From: Amycolatopsis sp. FDAARGOS 1241
GTDB taxonomy: Bacteria; Actinomycetota; Actinomycetes; Mycobacteriales; Pseudonocardiaceae
Reading direction: 5' to 3'
Assembly (NCBI RefSeq): GCF_016889705.1
Contig: NZ_CP069526.1
Coordinates: 1,798,001 to 1,862,000, forward strand
DNA length: 64,000 nt
Under the pieces are notes generated by a model. It saw only the letters and a program-made list of their open reading frames with translations, had not been told where the DNA came from and ran no database searches. This document shows positions 51,454-64,000 of this stretch, in pieces. Position numbers and translations under genes: made by a program. Each line of letters opens with the position of its first letter. The first letter of the stretch is position 1.

Positions 51454-52074
51454 TCAGTGCACCACGGGGTTGCGCAACCCCCCGGACTCCGACTCCAGCG
51501 TGCACACGGCCGAGTGGTCGTCGCCGCGCCACGCCGCTTCGTGCGGGTAGTACACAGCCATGACCAGGTTCGTCGGCGGCGACGTGTTGACGAAGAACGC
51601 GTCCTGCTCACCGGTGCAGTAGTCGCGGCTCAACGCGGCCAGCGTTTCCTCGCCCGGGTAGGCGTCCCCGCCGGGGAGCGCGATGACGGCGTAGACCTCG
51701 TCCCCGTGCGGCTGGTCGCACGCGACCCTGGTGATCGTGGTGGAGCTCTCGGTGGTAAAGCAATCGCCCTTGTGCACGGCGAACACGCTGTCGCTGCCCG
51801 ACAGCGTGACCGCGACGCTGACGGCGATCACCACGAGCCACGCGCCGCTCACCGAAAGCCCGGCGATCGCCAGGCCCTTTCCGGGCCGTCCGTCACGTCG
51901 GGTCTGGACCAGCGCCACGAAGCCGAAGACGATGCTGAGCATGAGACTCAGCGCCGGGATCGCCAGGATGAGCGACGCGATCGCGAAGCCGTTGGTCTTC
52001 GGCTGCGGTGGTGGTGGCGGTGCGTCCTGGTAGCTCGGGCCGGTCGGCTTGGGCGGCAGGATCGATTCGGGCAC
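51454..52074 (-). CDS. DUF4190/septum-formation-domain membrane protein
   Basis: A 206-residue protein. A Pro-rich cytoplasmic N-terminus (APPPPPQPKTNG) precedes two membrane helices with a short basic loop (QTRRDGRPGKG), the DUF4190 pattern. The rest is an extracytoplasmic domain with HKGDCFTTESSTTITRVACD and DEVYAVIALPGGDAYPGE, matching the actinobacterial septum-formation domain with paired cysteines. The start is GTG 52074. Its role in division or envelope is inferred from the domain name only. It is convergent with cobQ. Confidence 0.75.
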   Translation of the reverse strand: MPESILPPKPTGPSYQDAPPPPPQPKTNGFAIASLILAIPALSLMLSIVFGFVALVQTRRDGRPGKGLAIAGLSVSGAWLVVIAVSVAVTLSGSDSVFAVHKGDCFTTESSTTITRVACDQPHGDEVYAVIALPGGDAYPGEETLAALSRDYCTGEQDAFFVNTSPPTNLVMAVYYPHEAAWRGDDHSAVCTLESESGGLRNPVVH

Positions 52075-52147
52075 GGGTCCCCCTCTGTGGAATCCCCCGA
52101 CCCGGGCAAGATCCTATCGGGGCAGATCCGGGACGCGCGATAACAAT

Positions 52148-52804
52148 TCAGGCGAGCCCGGCATCGTGGACCAGGATGGCGACCTGCGTCCGGTTCGCGG
52201 CCTCCACTTTGGACATGATCCGCCCGAGGTGCACCTTCACCGTTGCCTCGCTGAGCCCGAGTTCCGCCGCGATCGCGGCGTTGCTCGCGCCCTCCGCGAC
52301 GGCCACGGCGACCTCCCGTTCGCGAGCGGTCAACGGCGCCAGCCGGGCCCGAGCCTTGTCCTGCGCCCCGCCCGTGGCGAACGCGGTCAGCAGCCGCCTG
52401 GTGATGGCCGGCGACAACATCGCCTCCCCACGGCCGACCACGTGCACCGCGTTGACCAGCTCACGCGGCGGGGTGTCCTTCAGCAGGAACCCCGTGGCGC
52501 CGCGGCGCAGCGCGGTGTGCACGTACTCGTCGAGGTCGAACGTGGTCAGCACGACCACCGCCGGCGCGTCAGGCAGGGCCGTGACCAGGCGCGTCACCTC
52601 GAGGCCGTCGACGCCGGGCATCTGGATGTCGGTGAGCACCACGTCGGGCCGGTGCTCGTCGACGAGCTGCGCTACCCCCGCGCCGTCGCCGGCCTCGGCG
52701 ACCACGCGGATGTCCGGGTCCGACTCGAGGATCATGCGGATCCCGCTGCGCACGAGCACCTCGTCGTCGAGGAGCACCACCTTGATCACCGTCGTACTCT
52801 CCAC
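52148..52804 (-). CDS. NarL/LuxR-type response regulator
   Basis: A 218-residue response regulator. The receiver domain has acidic VVLLDDEVLVRSG, phospho-acceptor Asp59 in VVLTDIQMPGVDGLE and the lysine in GFLLKDTPP. The output domain is a LuxR-type helix-turn-helix (LTAREREVAVAVAEGASNAA, LGLSEATVKVHLGRIM). GTG 52804 lies 7 bp from the kinase gene stop, so the pair is one operon read kinase first. The target genes are unknown; self-regulation or control of the adjacent M1 peptidase is possible. Confidence 0.93.
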   Translation of the reverse strand: MESTTVIKVVLLDDEVLVRSGIRMILESDPDIRVVAEAGDGAGVAQLVDEHRPDVVLTDIQMPGVDGLEVTRLVTALPDAPAVVVLTTFDLDEYVHTALRRGATGFLLKDTPPRELVNAVHVVGRGEAMLSPAITRRLLTAFATGGAQDKARARLAPLTAREREVAVAVAEGASNAAIAAELGLSEATVKVHLGRIMSKVEAANRTQVAILVHDAGLA

Positions 52805-52811
52805 TGTGCTC

Positions 52812-53909
52812 TCACCCCGATCCGTTGAGCGGGAACGCGGCCCGCACCACGTAGTCCGTGCCGTCGGGGCCCGCGTGCAGCACGCCGCCGGCCAGCGTGA
52901 CGCGTTCGCGCATGCCGATCACGCCGTACCCCGCGCCGGGCAGCCCGGCCGACGCGCCGAGCGCGTTGGCCACCTCGACCACGAGCTCACCGGCGTCACT
53001 CGCCAGCCGCACGCGGATCACGGCGCCCGGCGCGTGCTTCGCCGCGTTGGTCAGTGCCTCCTGCACGATCCGGTAAGCCGCGCGGCCCACCTGCTCCGGT
53101 ACCTCGGGCAGCGGGTCCGGCAGGTCGGTTTCGACGCGCGCGCCGGCGTCGGTCAGCTCGCCGGCCAGCCGCGCGACACCGGCGAGCATCGGGGTGGGCA
53201 GCGAGCGCGGCTCGGTCCCGTCGTCGCGCAGCACGCGCAGGATGTCGCGCAGTTCGGTGAGCGCGGCGGCGCTCGACTCGCGGATCACCTCGGCCATCCG
53301 GCCGGTCTCCTCGTCGCGCGCCCGCACCGACAGCGCCCCCGCCTGCAGCGCGACGATGCTGACGCGGTGGGCCACCACGTCGTGCATCTCGCGGGCGATC
53401 CGCCGCCGCTCCTCGTCGACGGCGCGCTCGGCGAGCAGGTCACGCTCGCGTTCGGCGTGAGCGGCGCGGTCGCGCAACGCGTCGAGCAGCACCGCGCGCT
53501 GGTTCATCCACAGCCCGGCGACGAGCGGCAGCACCACGCTCAGGGCGACGACGAAACCGATGACCTCCCACGCCTGGACGTCGCCGGGCCGGTAGGTCAC
53601 GACGACCAGCACCAGATTCGCGGCCACCGCCACCGCGGTGGGCCACTTCGGACCGCGTTGCGCCGCGACCGTGTAGAGCGAGAACAGCGCGGCGAACGAC
53701 GCCGTCGGCTCGAACAGCCCCAGCGTCGTCATGGCCAGCATCGTGACCAGCGGGAACCGGCGGCGCAGGAGCAACAGCACCAGCACGGCCGCGATCGTGA
53801 GCTGCCACAGCGGTGGCCGGGTGACGCCGTTCGTGGCTTCGAGCACGAGCGCACCCGCGACCGCGATCGCCAGGCACGCGTCGAGCAGGAACAGTCGCAC
53901 GGCGATCAC
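52812..53909 (-). CDS. Sensor histidine kinase, NarL-family (HisKA_3)
   Basis: A 365-residue membrane kinase with about five N-terminal membrane helices and no large extracytoplasmic sensor. The HisKA_3 dimerisation box is RRRIAREMHDVVAHRVSIVA, with the phosphorylated His; the catalytic domain has EALTNAAKHAPGAV (N box) and GAGYGVIGMRERVTLAGGVL (G box). It precedes its response regulator. Without a periplasmic domain, it probably senses a membrane signal. Confidence 0.92.
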   Translation of the reverse strand: MIAVRLFLLDACLAIAVAGALVLEATNGVTRPPLWQLTIAAVLVLLLLRRRFPLVTMLAMTTLGLFEPTASFAALFSLYTVAAQRGPKWPTAVAVAANLVLVVVTYRPGDVQAWEVIGFVVALSVVLPLVAGLWMNQRAVLLDALRDRAAHAERERDLLAERAVDEERRRIAREMHDVVAHRVSIVALQAGALSVRARDEETGRMAEVIRESSAAALTELRDILRVLRDDGTEPRSLPTPMLAGVARLAGELTDAGARVETDLPDPLPEVPEQVGRAAYRIVQEALTNAAKHAPGAVIRVRLASDAGELVVEVANALGASAGLPGAGYGVIGMRERVTLAGGVLHAGPDGTDYVVRAAFPLNGSG

Positions 53910-53985
53910 CGTACGACTTTCCGGTTATGCCGATCGAGCTGCCCGGCTGATGTGCGCGCGGACACCCGCTCGCCAGGGTGGACGC

Positions 53986-55449
53986 ATGGCGAAAACGATC
54001 GTGAAGACCGCGGCGGTCGCCGGGCTGGCCGCGGTGCTGGCCGCCGGCACCGCGACCGCCGCCGCGGCGGACCCCGCTTCCCCCGGCGCGCTCAGCGCGG
54101 GTGAGCGGCTCTTCCCCGGCCTTGGCAACGGCGGGTACGACGCCCGCGACTACGACGTCTCCTTCGACTACCGCCCCGGCGTGACCACGATGGACGCTTC
54201 GGTGACGATGCGCGCGGTCGCCACGCAATCGCTGTCGTCCTTCGGGCTCGACTCGGCGGTCGCGCAGCTCCGCTCGGTGGAGGTGGACGGGCAGGCCGCG
54301 CAGTTCACGGCGAAGGGCGAGAAGCTCGTCGTCACACCGGCGCGGCCGCTGCGCGCGGGGCACGCGTTCACCGTGCGGATCACCTACGTCGCGGACCGGG
54401 CCAAAAGTCCGCAGTCGCCCGCTTCGACACCGCTGCCGCCGGAGTTGGCCGAGGCAATCGGCGTCTGGCAGAACACCCCCGACGGCTTCGCGGTGATGGG
54501 CCAGACCGACCGCGAGCACGCGGTGTTCCCGTCCGATGACGTGCCGGGCGACCCGGCCACGTACACCCTGCGGATCACGACGCCGGCCGACGTGCAGGGC
54601 GTCGGCAGCGGCACGCTGGTCGGCAAGCACCGCAGCGGCGAGCGCGTGACCTCGGTGTTCCGGGTCGATCGGCCCACGGCGACCGACGTCGTGCAAGTCG
54701 CGGCGGGACACTTCACCGAGCTCGACCAGGTGGGCCCGCACGGGTTGCCGATCCGCAGCTACGTGACGAAGGCGGCGAAGCCGTCGGCACTCGACACCGC
54801 CCGCAAGACCCCTGAGCTGATCGCGTGGCTGGAGCAGCGCCTCGGCCGTCCGTACCCCTACGCGAGCGCCGGCACCCTCGGCGTCGATCGTCTCTACGGC
54901 GGCGGCCTCGCCCTGGAGACCGCGGCGATCCCGACCTACAGCGCCGGGCTTCTGGCGTATCCGCAGGAGGTGTCGACCATGGTGCACGAGCTCACGCACG
55001 AGTACTTCGGCGACGCCGTGCCGGTGCGCCATTGGGACGACATGTGGCTGAGCGAAGGCCACGCCACCTTCTACCAGGACCTCTACGACTCCGAGCACGG
55101 CGGAAAGCCGTTCGACGAGAAGGCAAAGTCCGGGTACGCCCAGAACAACGAGATCCTGAAGCAGAACGGCCCAGTCGCTCACCAGACCTACGCGGCGGGC
55201 GTCATGTCCGGCACCGACCTCGGTGGCAAGCTCACCCTGTACGCGCTGCGCAACCTGGTCGGGCAGCCGGTCTTCGACCGCATCGAACGGACCTTCTTCG
55301 ACCGGTTCCGAGGCCGGCCCGCAGCCACTCAGGACTACGTAGACGTGGCCGAGCAGGTGTCCGGCCGCGACCTTTCGGGCTTCTTCCACGACTGGCTCTA
55401 CGGCACGACGACCCCGGCGATGCCGGGCCACCCGGATTGGAGGGCCTGA
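53986..55449 (+). CDS. Secreted M1-family zinc metallopeptidase
   Basis: A 487-residue protein with a signal peptide (AKTIVKTAAVAGLAAVLAA, cleaved after AAAADP or nearby). The M1 zinc motif MVHELTHEYFGD (HExxH near residue 333) is followed by a WLSEGHATFYQDL segment that supplies the third ligand Glu. The usual GAMEN motif is replaced by GGGLALETAAIP. The N-terminal beta domain (DYDVSFDYRPGVTTMDASVT) is typical. It lies 76 bp from the divergent kinase gene. The sequence is intact and likely acts on extracellular peptides. Confidence 0.88.
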   Translation: MAKTIVKTAAVAGLAAVLAAGTATAAAADPASPGALSAGERLFPGLGNGGYDARDYDVSFDYRPGVTTMDASVTMRAVATQSLSSFGLDSAVAQLRSVEVDGQAAQFTAKGEKLVVTPARPLRAGHAFTVRITYVADRAKSPQSPASTPLPPELAEAIGVWQNTPDGFAVMGQTDREHAVFPSDDVPGDPATYTLRITTPADVQGVGSGTLVGKHRSGERVTSVFRVDRPTATDVVQVAAGHFTELDQVGPHGLPIRSYVTKAAKPSALDTARKTPELIAWLEQRLGRPYPYASAGTLGVDRLYGGGLALETAAIPTYSAGLLAYPQEVSTMVHELTHEYFGDAVPVRHWDDMWLSEGHATFYQDLYDSEHGGKPFDEKAKSGYAQNNEILKQNGPVAHQTYAAGVMSGTDLGGKLTLYALRNLVGQPVFDRIERTFFDRFRGRPAATQDYVDVAEQVSGRDLSGFFHDWLYGTTTPAMPGHPDWRA

Positions 55450-55531
55450 CATGACCGGCGACCTCGACTGGTGAGCTTCGTCCCCGGCGGAAGTCACGGG
55501 GATGTGAGGCCCGCGGTGTGACAATCGCCGT

Positions 55532-56440
55532 ATGGCTGAATTGGTGGCGGCACTGGACGTGGGTGGCACGACCGTGAAGGCGGCCCTGCTCGACGCTGAA
55601 CTCAACGCCCTCGCGACGACGCGCGTGCCCACGGCGAAGAGCGCCGACGGCACGGCGCTGGCCGAGCAGGTGGCCGATGTGGTCTCCGCGCTCGCCGAGC
55701 AGGCCGGGACGGGCGCGCCGGGGGCCGTCGGCGTGGTCGTGCCGGGGATCGTCGACGAACAGGCTCGCGTCGCGCGGTTCTCGGCGAACCTCGACTGGCG
55801 TGACGTCCCGTTCGGCGACCTGCTGGAGAACCGGCTGGGCCTGCCGGTGGCGTTCGGGCACGACGTGAGCGCAGGCGGCTTGGCCGAGTTCCGCGTCGGC
55901 GCCGGGAAGGGCTGCACGGACGCGGCGTTCATCGCCGTCGGCACCGGCATCGCGGCCGCCCTGCTGCTCGACGGGCGGCTCTACCGGGCCCACGGCCTGG
56001 CCGGGGAGGTCGGGCACATCGACGTGGGCCACCGCATCGTCTGCGGCTGCGGCGCCACGGGCTGTCTCGAGGCGATCTCGTCGGCGTCGGCCATCGCGCG
56101 CCGCTACACCGAACGCACCGGCCGGCCCGCCGACGGCGCGCAGCCCGTGGTCGACGCCGCGCGCCACGGCGACGAAGCCGCGGTCGCCGTGGTCTCCGAC
56201 GCCCTCGACGGCCTCGGCCACGGCCTGAAGACGTTGCTCACGCTGCTCGCCCCGGAAGTCGTCGTTCTCGGCGGCGGCCTCTTCACCGCCGCCGACTATG
56301 TACTCGACCCGGTGCGCGACTGGCTCGCTTCGGCGCTGACCTTCCAGCGCATGCCGGAGCTGCGCCTGGCATCGCTGGGCGACGAAGCCGGTCGGCTCGG
56401 CGCGGGGCTGCTGGCGCTGGACTTGCTGCGCGGCAACTGA
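55532..56440 (+). CDS. ROK-family sugar kinase (glucokinase-like)
   Basis: A 302-residue ROK kinase. AALDVGGTTVKAALLDAE is the ATP-binding phosphate loop, FGHDVSAGGLAEFRVGAG holds the catalytic Asp, and GHIDVGHRIVCGCGATGCLE is the zinc site with His and three Cys. Length and motifs fit glucokinase or N-acetylglucosamine/mannose kinase; the substrate cannot be read directly. It starts 82 bp after the M1 peptidase stop and is not clearly in one operon with it. Confidence 0.9.
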   Translation: MAELVAALDVGGTTVKAALLDAELNALATTRVPTAKSADGTALAEQVADVVSALAEQAGTGAPGAVGVVVPGIVDEQARVARFSANLDWRDVPFGDLLENRLGLPVAFGHDVSAGGLAEFRVGAGKGCTDAAFIAVGTGIAAALLLDGRLYRAHGLAGEVGHIDVGHRIVCGCGATGCLEAISSASAIARRYTERTGRPADGAQPVVDAARHGDEAAVAVVSDALDGLGHGLKTLLTLLAPEVVVLGGGLFTAADYVLDPVRDWLASALTFQRMPELRLASLGDEAGRLGAGLLALDLLRGN

Positions 56441-56679
56441 AACCGGGCCGGGTGGCCCTTCCCCGGTGCCGATGGCGGGTCGCCCGGCGTGGTTCAGGCC
56501 GGTCCGGTCCCATGCCGATCCGCGGCGCACCGAGGTACCGAAGTGGATCGCTCGCCTCTGCTCGGCGAAGAGGCGTCAAGTCGTGAGCCGGATGCCGAGC
56601 TGCGGCACCCACTGCCCCGAGACATCGTCGCCGGCACGGAAGCGCTGCGGTGTAAGCCACTTCGCGATCGGATCAAGAA
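56441..56679. other. Non-coding stretch after ROK kinase
   Basis: About 240 bp without a convincing gene. Frames here are short and lack ribosome sites. The area may include worn flanks of the adjacent HxlR remnant. Confidence 0.35.
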
Positions 56680-57033
56680 CTACTCGCGGGATCGGCGATG
56701 GGCGTTGATCCGCTCGTGGTTGGCCATCGCCCACTCGGCGAGCGCCATCACCAGCGGCACCGGACTCCCGCTCAACTCCGTCAGCTCGTACTCGACCCGA
56801 GGCGGCACCTCGGCGTAGGCGGTGCGCTCCACCAGACCGTCTTCGACGAAGTGCTTGAGCGTCAGCGTCAGCATCCGCTGCGAGATGTCGAGCCGTCCGT
56901 CTCGTGTGTGACGTTCGCCATACCCTGAGCCTCTTTCCTGGACGCATACCTCGATGTGCCTTATGTCGGCCGCTCCCTGCGCACAGACCGTCTGGTTACG
57001 CACAACTGGTAAAAATTGGGTATCGGTGAACAT
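56680..57033 (-). pseudogene. HxlR-family regulator, N-terminally truncated
   Basis: The last 65 residues are a clear HxlR winged-helix tail: DISQRMLTLTLKHFVEDGL, VERTAYAEVPPRVEYELTEL, and LVMALAEWAMANHERI. The first half of the domain, which should have the redox or ligand-type Cys and the first helices, is missing; the sequence before DISQRM (ERGSGYGERHTRDGRL) does not belong to the family. An internal deletion of about 40 residues is likely. It is divergent from and overlaps the start of the DoxX-like gene, the common pairing of these families. Confidence 0.6.
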
Positions 57034-57304
57034 CGCACTGTGGATCGCCCAGGGTGTGCTCGCACTGGTCTACCTCGCCGCGGGCGGGCTCATGGTCGTC
57101 CGGCCGCGCGAGGAGCTGGTCGCGTCGGGCAACTTCGACTGGATGGAGGACTCGTCGGACGCCGGCGTGAAAGCGGTCGGCCTGGTCGTGGTGCAGATCG
57201 GCGCGCTCCGGGTGCACCTGGCCCGCGACGAACGCCGGCCGTTGCGGGCCAACGTGGTGCTGCTGCTCGCCGCCTTCGCCGCGGCCGCCCGCTTCCCGGG
57301 CTGA
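57026..57304 (+). pseudogene. DoxX-like membrane protein, internally shortened
   Basis: A 92-residue frame from GTG 57026. It begins as a normal DoxX-like protein (NIALWIAQGVLALVYLAAGG, then FDWMEDSSDAGVKAVGLV) but jumps from the second hydrophobic segment to a charged stretch (RVHLARDERRPLRANVVLLL). Typical relatives are about 120 residues with four membrane helices; around 35 are missing here. It forms a divergent pair with the damaged HxlR gene. An AT-rich box (AAAAATTGGGT) upstream is a possible promoter. Confidence 0.55.
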
Positions 57305-57444
57305 CCGGTCGGTCCGGTCGAACAGCGCACCGGCCGGCGAAAAGTACGGCACCGCAAGAAAAATCCGGGGCCGGGCGGACACGGCGCCGTTGCCGCTACC
57401 ACCCGGGTCCGGGAGTGAGACCACGAAGGTCCACGGAGGACAGA

Positions 57445-57472
57445 GCGGGCGCAGCAACGCTGGTGCGCCCGC
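57445..57472. terminator. Hairpin copy 1 downstream of gltD
   Basis: GCGGGCGCA at 57445-57453 pairs perfectly with TGCGCCCGC at 57464-57472, loop 10 nt. It is a near-duplicate of the hairpin at 57492-57521 and may act as a second, back-up terminator for gltD. Confidence 0.6.
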
Positions 57473-57491
57473 CCTTGGCTGAGGGGAGCGT

Positions 57492-57521
57492 GGCGGGCGC
57501 AGCGTCGTTGGTGCGCCCGCC
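57492..57521 (-). terminator. Hairpin copy 2 directly downstream of gltD
   Basis: GGCGGGCGCA at 57492-57501 pairs perfectly with TGCGCCCGCC at 57512-57521, loop 10 nt. It lies 6 nt beyond the gltD stop, so it is the likely primary terminator of the gltBD operon. Confidence 0.75.
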
Positions 57522-57527
57522 ACGGGG

Positions 57528-58971
57528 TCACGCGATCGGCCGGTCCGTCGGCGCGATCGGGGCCGGGAGGACGCCCCGGCCGGTGAGGAAGGCGTCGACG
57601 CCGGCGGCGCAGGAGCGGCCCTCCGCGATGGCCCACACGATCAGCGACTGGCCGCGACCCATGTCGCCGGCCACGAAGACGTTGTCGACGCTCGTGTGGA
57701 AGTTCTTGTCCCGCACGACGTTGCCGCGCTGGTCGAGGTCGACGCCCAGGTCTTCGAGCAGCCCGGAGCGCTGCGGGCCCACGAAACCCATGGCCAGCAA
57801 CACCAGCTGAGCCGGCAGCTCGCTTTCGGTGCCCTCGACGGGGACGAACTTGCCGCCCTCGTTGCGGACCTCCACGAGCTTCAGCGCGCGGACGCGGCCG
57901 TCGGCGTCGGCCAGGAACTCCTGCGTGTTCACGGAGTACAGGCGCTCGCCGCCCTCCTCGTGGGCCGAGGAAACCCGGTAGATCATCGGGTACGTCGGCC
58001 ACGGGTGAGCGTCCGAACGGGACTCCGGCGGCCGCGGCATGATCTCCAGCTGCGTCACCGAACGAGCGCCCTGGCGGTGCGCCGTGCCGACGCAGTCCGC
58101 GCCCGTGTCACCGCCACCGATGACCACGACGTCGAGGCCCTCGGCCGAATACGGCACCTCGTCGAGCTCGCCCGCGGCGACGCGGTTGGCCGGCGGCAGG
58201 TACTCCATGGCCTGGAGGATCCCGTCGTGCTCGCGGCCGTCGATCGGCAGGTCACGCCACGCCGTCGCACCGCCGGCCAGCACCACGGCGTCGTGGTCGG
58301 CCCGCAGTTGCTCGACGGTGAGGTCCACGCCGACGTTGACGGACGTGCGGAACTCCGTGCCCTCGGCCCGCATCTGGTCGAGCCGGCGGTCGAGGCGGAA
58401 CTTCTCCATCTTGAACTCGGGGATGCCGTAGCGCAGCAGGCCGCCGATCTTGTCGGCCCGCTCGTAGACCACCACGCTGTGGCCCGCTCGCGTGAGCTGC
58501 TGCGCCGCGGCCAGCCCCGACGGCCCGGAGCCGACGACGGCGACCTTCTTGCCCGTCTTCGCCACCGGCACCTGCGGCGTGACCCAGCCCTCTTCGAAGG
58601 CCCGGTCGACGATGGAGATCTCGACCCGCTTGATCGTCACCGGGTCGTCGTTGATGCCGAGCACGCACGCCGTCTCGCACGGTGCCGGGCACAGCGTGCC
58701 GGTGAACTCCGGGAAGTTGTTCGTGGCGTGCAGCCGCTCGATCGCTTCGCGCCAGTCTTCCCGCCACACCAGCGTGTTCCACTCCGGGATCAGGTTCCCG
58801 AGCGGACAGCCCTGGTGGCAGAACGGGATGCCGCAGTCCATGCAGCGCCCGGCCTGCTTCTCCAGCTTCGTGGAAGCGAAGTCCTCGTACACCTCGCGCC
58901 AGTCCATCAGCCGCAAATCGACCGGACGGCGTTTCGGTTCTTCGCGGGTGGTGGTCAGAAAGCCCTTGGGG

Positions 58972-58979
<8 letters not shown>
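57528..58979 (-). CDS. gltD: Glutamate synthase small subunit GltD
   Basis: A 483-residue NADPH-oxidising subunit that passes electrons to GltB. The N-terminal domain has cysteine clusters [16 protein letters not shown] and [12 protein letters not shown] for Fe-S centres; [20 protein letters not shown] binds [23 protein letters not shown] binds NADPH; and [18 protein letters not shown] is the second FAD block. It starts within the end of gltB (8-nt overlap), so the subunits are coupled. Two hairpins follow its stop. Confidence 0.95.
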
Positions 58980-63516
<4,537 letters not shown>

Positions 63517-63612
63517 GGCTGGCCGCCTCCCAAGGCGTCGGCGCGACCGGACTCACTCCATCGGGTGGTTCGACACTGAACCGGTTAACGAAGTGGTCCG
63601 GAACCGCGATGG

Positions 63613-63638
63613 TCAGTCGAGAAAACTCAGTCGAGAAA
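63613..63638 (-). promoter_or_regulatory. Direct repeat upstream of gltB
   Basis: TCAGTCGAGAAA occurs at 63613-63624 and again at 63627-63638, 14 bp apart. It is about 100 bp upstream of the gltB start and could bind a regulator on one face of the helix or overlap the -35/-10 region. The A-tracts stand out in a GC-rich region. Confidence 0.45.
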
Positions 63639-63651
63639 CGGTGAGACAGGG

Positions 63652-63709
63652 GGAACCGCCCGTGACACCGACCCGGTCTGCATCGACCGGGCAACGGCAG
63701 GGCGGTTCC
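63652..63709. promoter_or_regulatory. Nested inverted repeat upstream of gltB
   Basis: An outer stem GGAACCGCCC (63652-63661) with GGGCGGTTCC (63700-63709) encloses an inner stem CCCGGTC (63672-63678) with GACCGGG (63685-63691). Two-level pairing suggests a folded RNA or a paired binding site. If it is in the gltB leader it would be over 130 nt from the start codon. Confidence 0.45.
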
Positions 63710-63750
63710 AGGTGCAGCCGCACAGCTCTGGGCGGCCACTACGAGTATCG

Positions 63751-63777
63751 GTGCACGGTGTTGTCGGTGCCGTGCAC
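63751..63777. repeat. Inverted repeat, 8-bp arms
   Basis: GTGCACGG at 63751-63758 pairs with CCGTGCAC at 63770-63777 across an 11-nt loop. It could be a terminator for transcription coming from the right edge or part of a leader. Confidence 0.4.
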
Positions 63778-63915
63778 GAGATCGTGGGTACAGCTGCGTA
63801 GGTACTGCTGCGCACGCGCTCTTCCGGTCGGCCTGTGTGGTGGGGGGCCGGCCGGGCGCGTGGTGTTGCCCCGGGTTCTCCGGGTCTTATGACGATAGTG
63901 TGAATTCGCTGTATT

Positions 63916-63927
63916 CGACATATGTCG
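63916..63927. promoter_or_regulatory. 12-bp perfect palindrome
   Basis: CGACATATGTCG at 63916-63927 is an exact palindrome, and ATATGTCG recurs at 63982-63989. These AT-centred sites near the right edge may be operators for the next gene, whose start is not in the window. Confidence 0.35.
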
Positions 63928-64000
63928 TTGCGCGCGGGTGGGAAATGCCACGCTTACGTTGACGCGCCCGGGGGTACTCCCATATGTCGGGCTCCGTCTC

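Larger units (their letters stand above)
63517..64000. other. gltB upstream region and window end, no gene
   Basis: About 484 bp without a convincing gene on either strand; frames there are Arg/Pro/Thr-rich and lack ribosome sites. The region carries a 14-bp-period direct repeat, a nested inverted repeat, a second inverted repeat and a 12-bp palindrome, each listed separately. It probably holds the gltB promoter (reading left) and the leader of a gene beyond the right edge. Confidence 0.5.

Overview
This is a GC-rich actinobacterial chromosome segment, most likely from the Pseudonocardiaceae and probably Amycolatopsis. The reasons are very high GC with frequent GTG and TTG starts, an Emb-type arabinosyltransferase (arabinogalactan cell wall), an aerobic cobalamin pathway with the actinobacterial gene fusions and order, a DasR-like site at a chitinase, and the apparent wreck of a type VII secretion substrate. 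Genus assignment is inference.

Bases 1-12700 hold the late module of a siphovirus-type prophage entered from the left: a head protein cut by the window edge, HK97-fold capsid, connector and tail-terminator candidates, tail tube candidate, a tail assembly chaperone pair with a textbook -1 slippery heptamer, tape measure, a tail protein with an N-terminal poly-gamma-glutamate hydrolase domain, further tail and adsorption proteins, two small membrane proteins, a GH25 endolysin and a frame-broken holin-like gene. A hairpin ends the block. Integrase, terminase and portal are not visible. Bases 12739-16617 carry small accessory genes (winged-helix protein, tiny coupled ORFs, XRE regulator with an HD nucleotidase, DUF2510 protein, secreted HExxH protein) that may be prophage edge or host.

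Bases 16698-19075 form a two-gene operon behind a perfect 21-bp dyad: a divergent ProA-like dehydrogenase and a RibD-like enzyme whose two domains are in the reverse of the usual order. An intergenic stretch with a dispersed repeat, a 1.5-kb IS110-family element and a GH18 chitinase follow.

Bases 23352-51443 are a cobalamin supercluster. cobN sits behind a cobalamin riboswitch. cobG-cobH-cobIJ run rightward. cobL-cobM-oxidoreductase-cobK-bluB run leftward, every junction a 4-nt stop/start overlap. A ChlI/ChlD-like chelatase gene, cobO, cobB and cobC run rightward, cobU-cobT-cobS leftward and cobD-cobQ rightward. Together they take precorrin-2 to the assembled nucleotide loop. cobA and cobF were not found here. 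Inserted among them are a truncated ABC ATPase/permease fusion, an XRE regulator, an HbpS/GlcG-family protein, an arabinosyltransferase, a type VII substrate remnant and a 13-unit 36-bp minisatellite between cobT and cobS.

Bases 51454-57304 carry a septum-formation-domain membrane protein, a NarL-type two-component system, a secreted M1 peptidase, a ROK kinase and a decayed HxlR/DoxX pair. Bases 57528-63516 are gltB-gltD (NADPH glutamate synthase), ended by two near-identical hairpins and preceded by an intergenic region rich in direct and inverted repeats.
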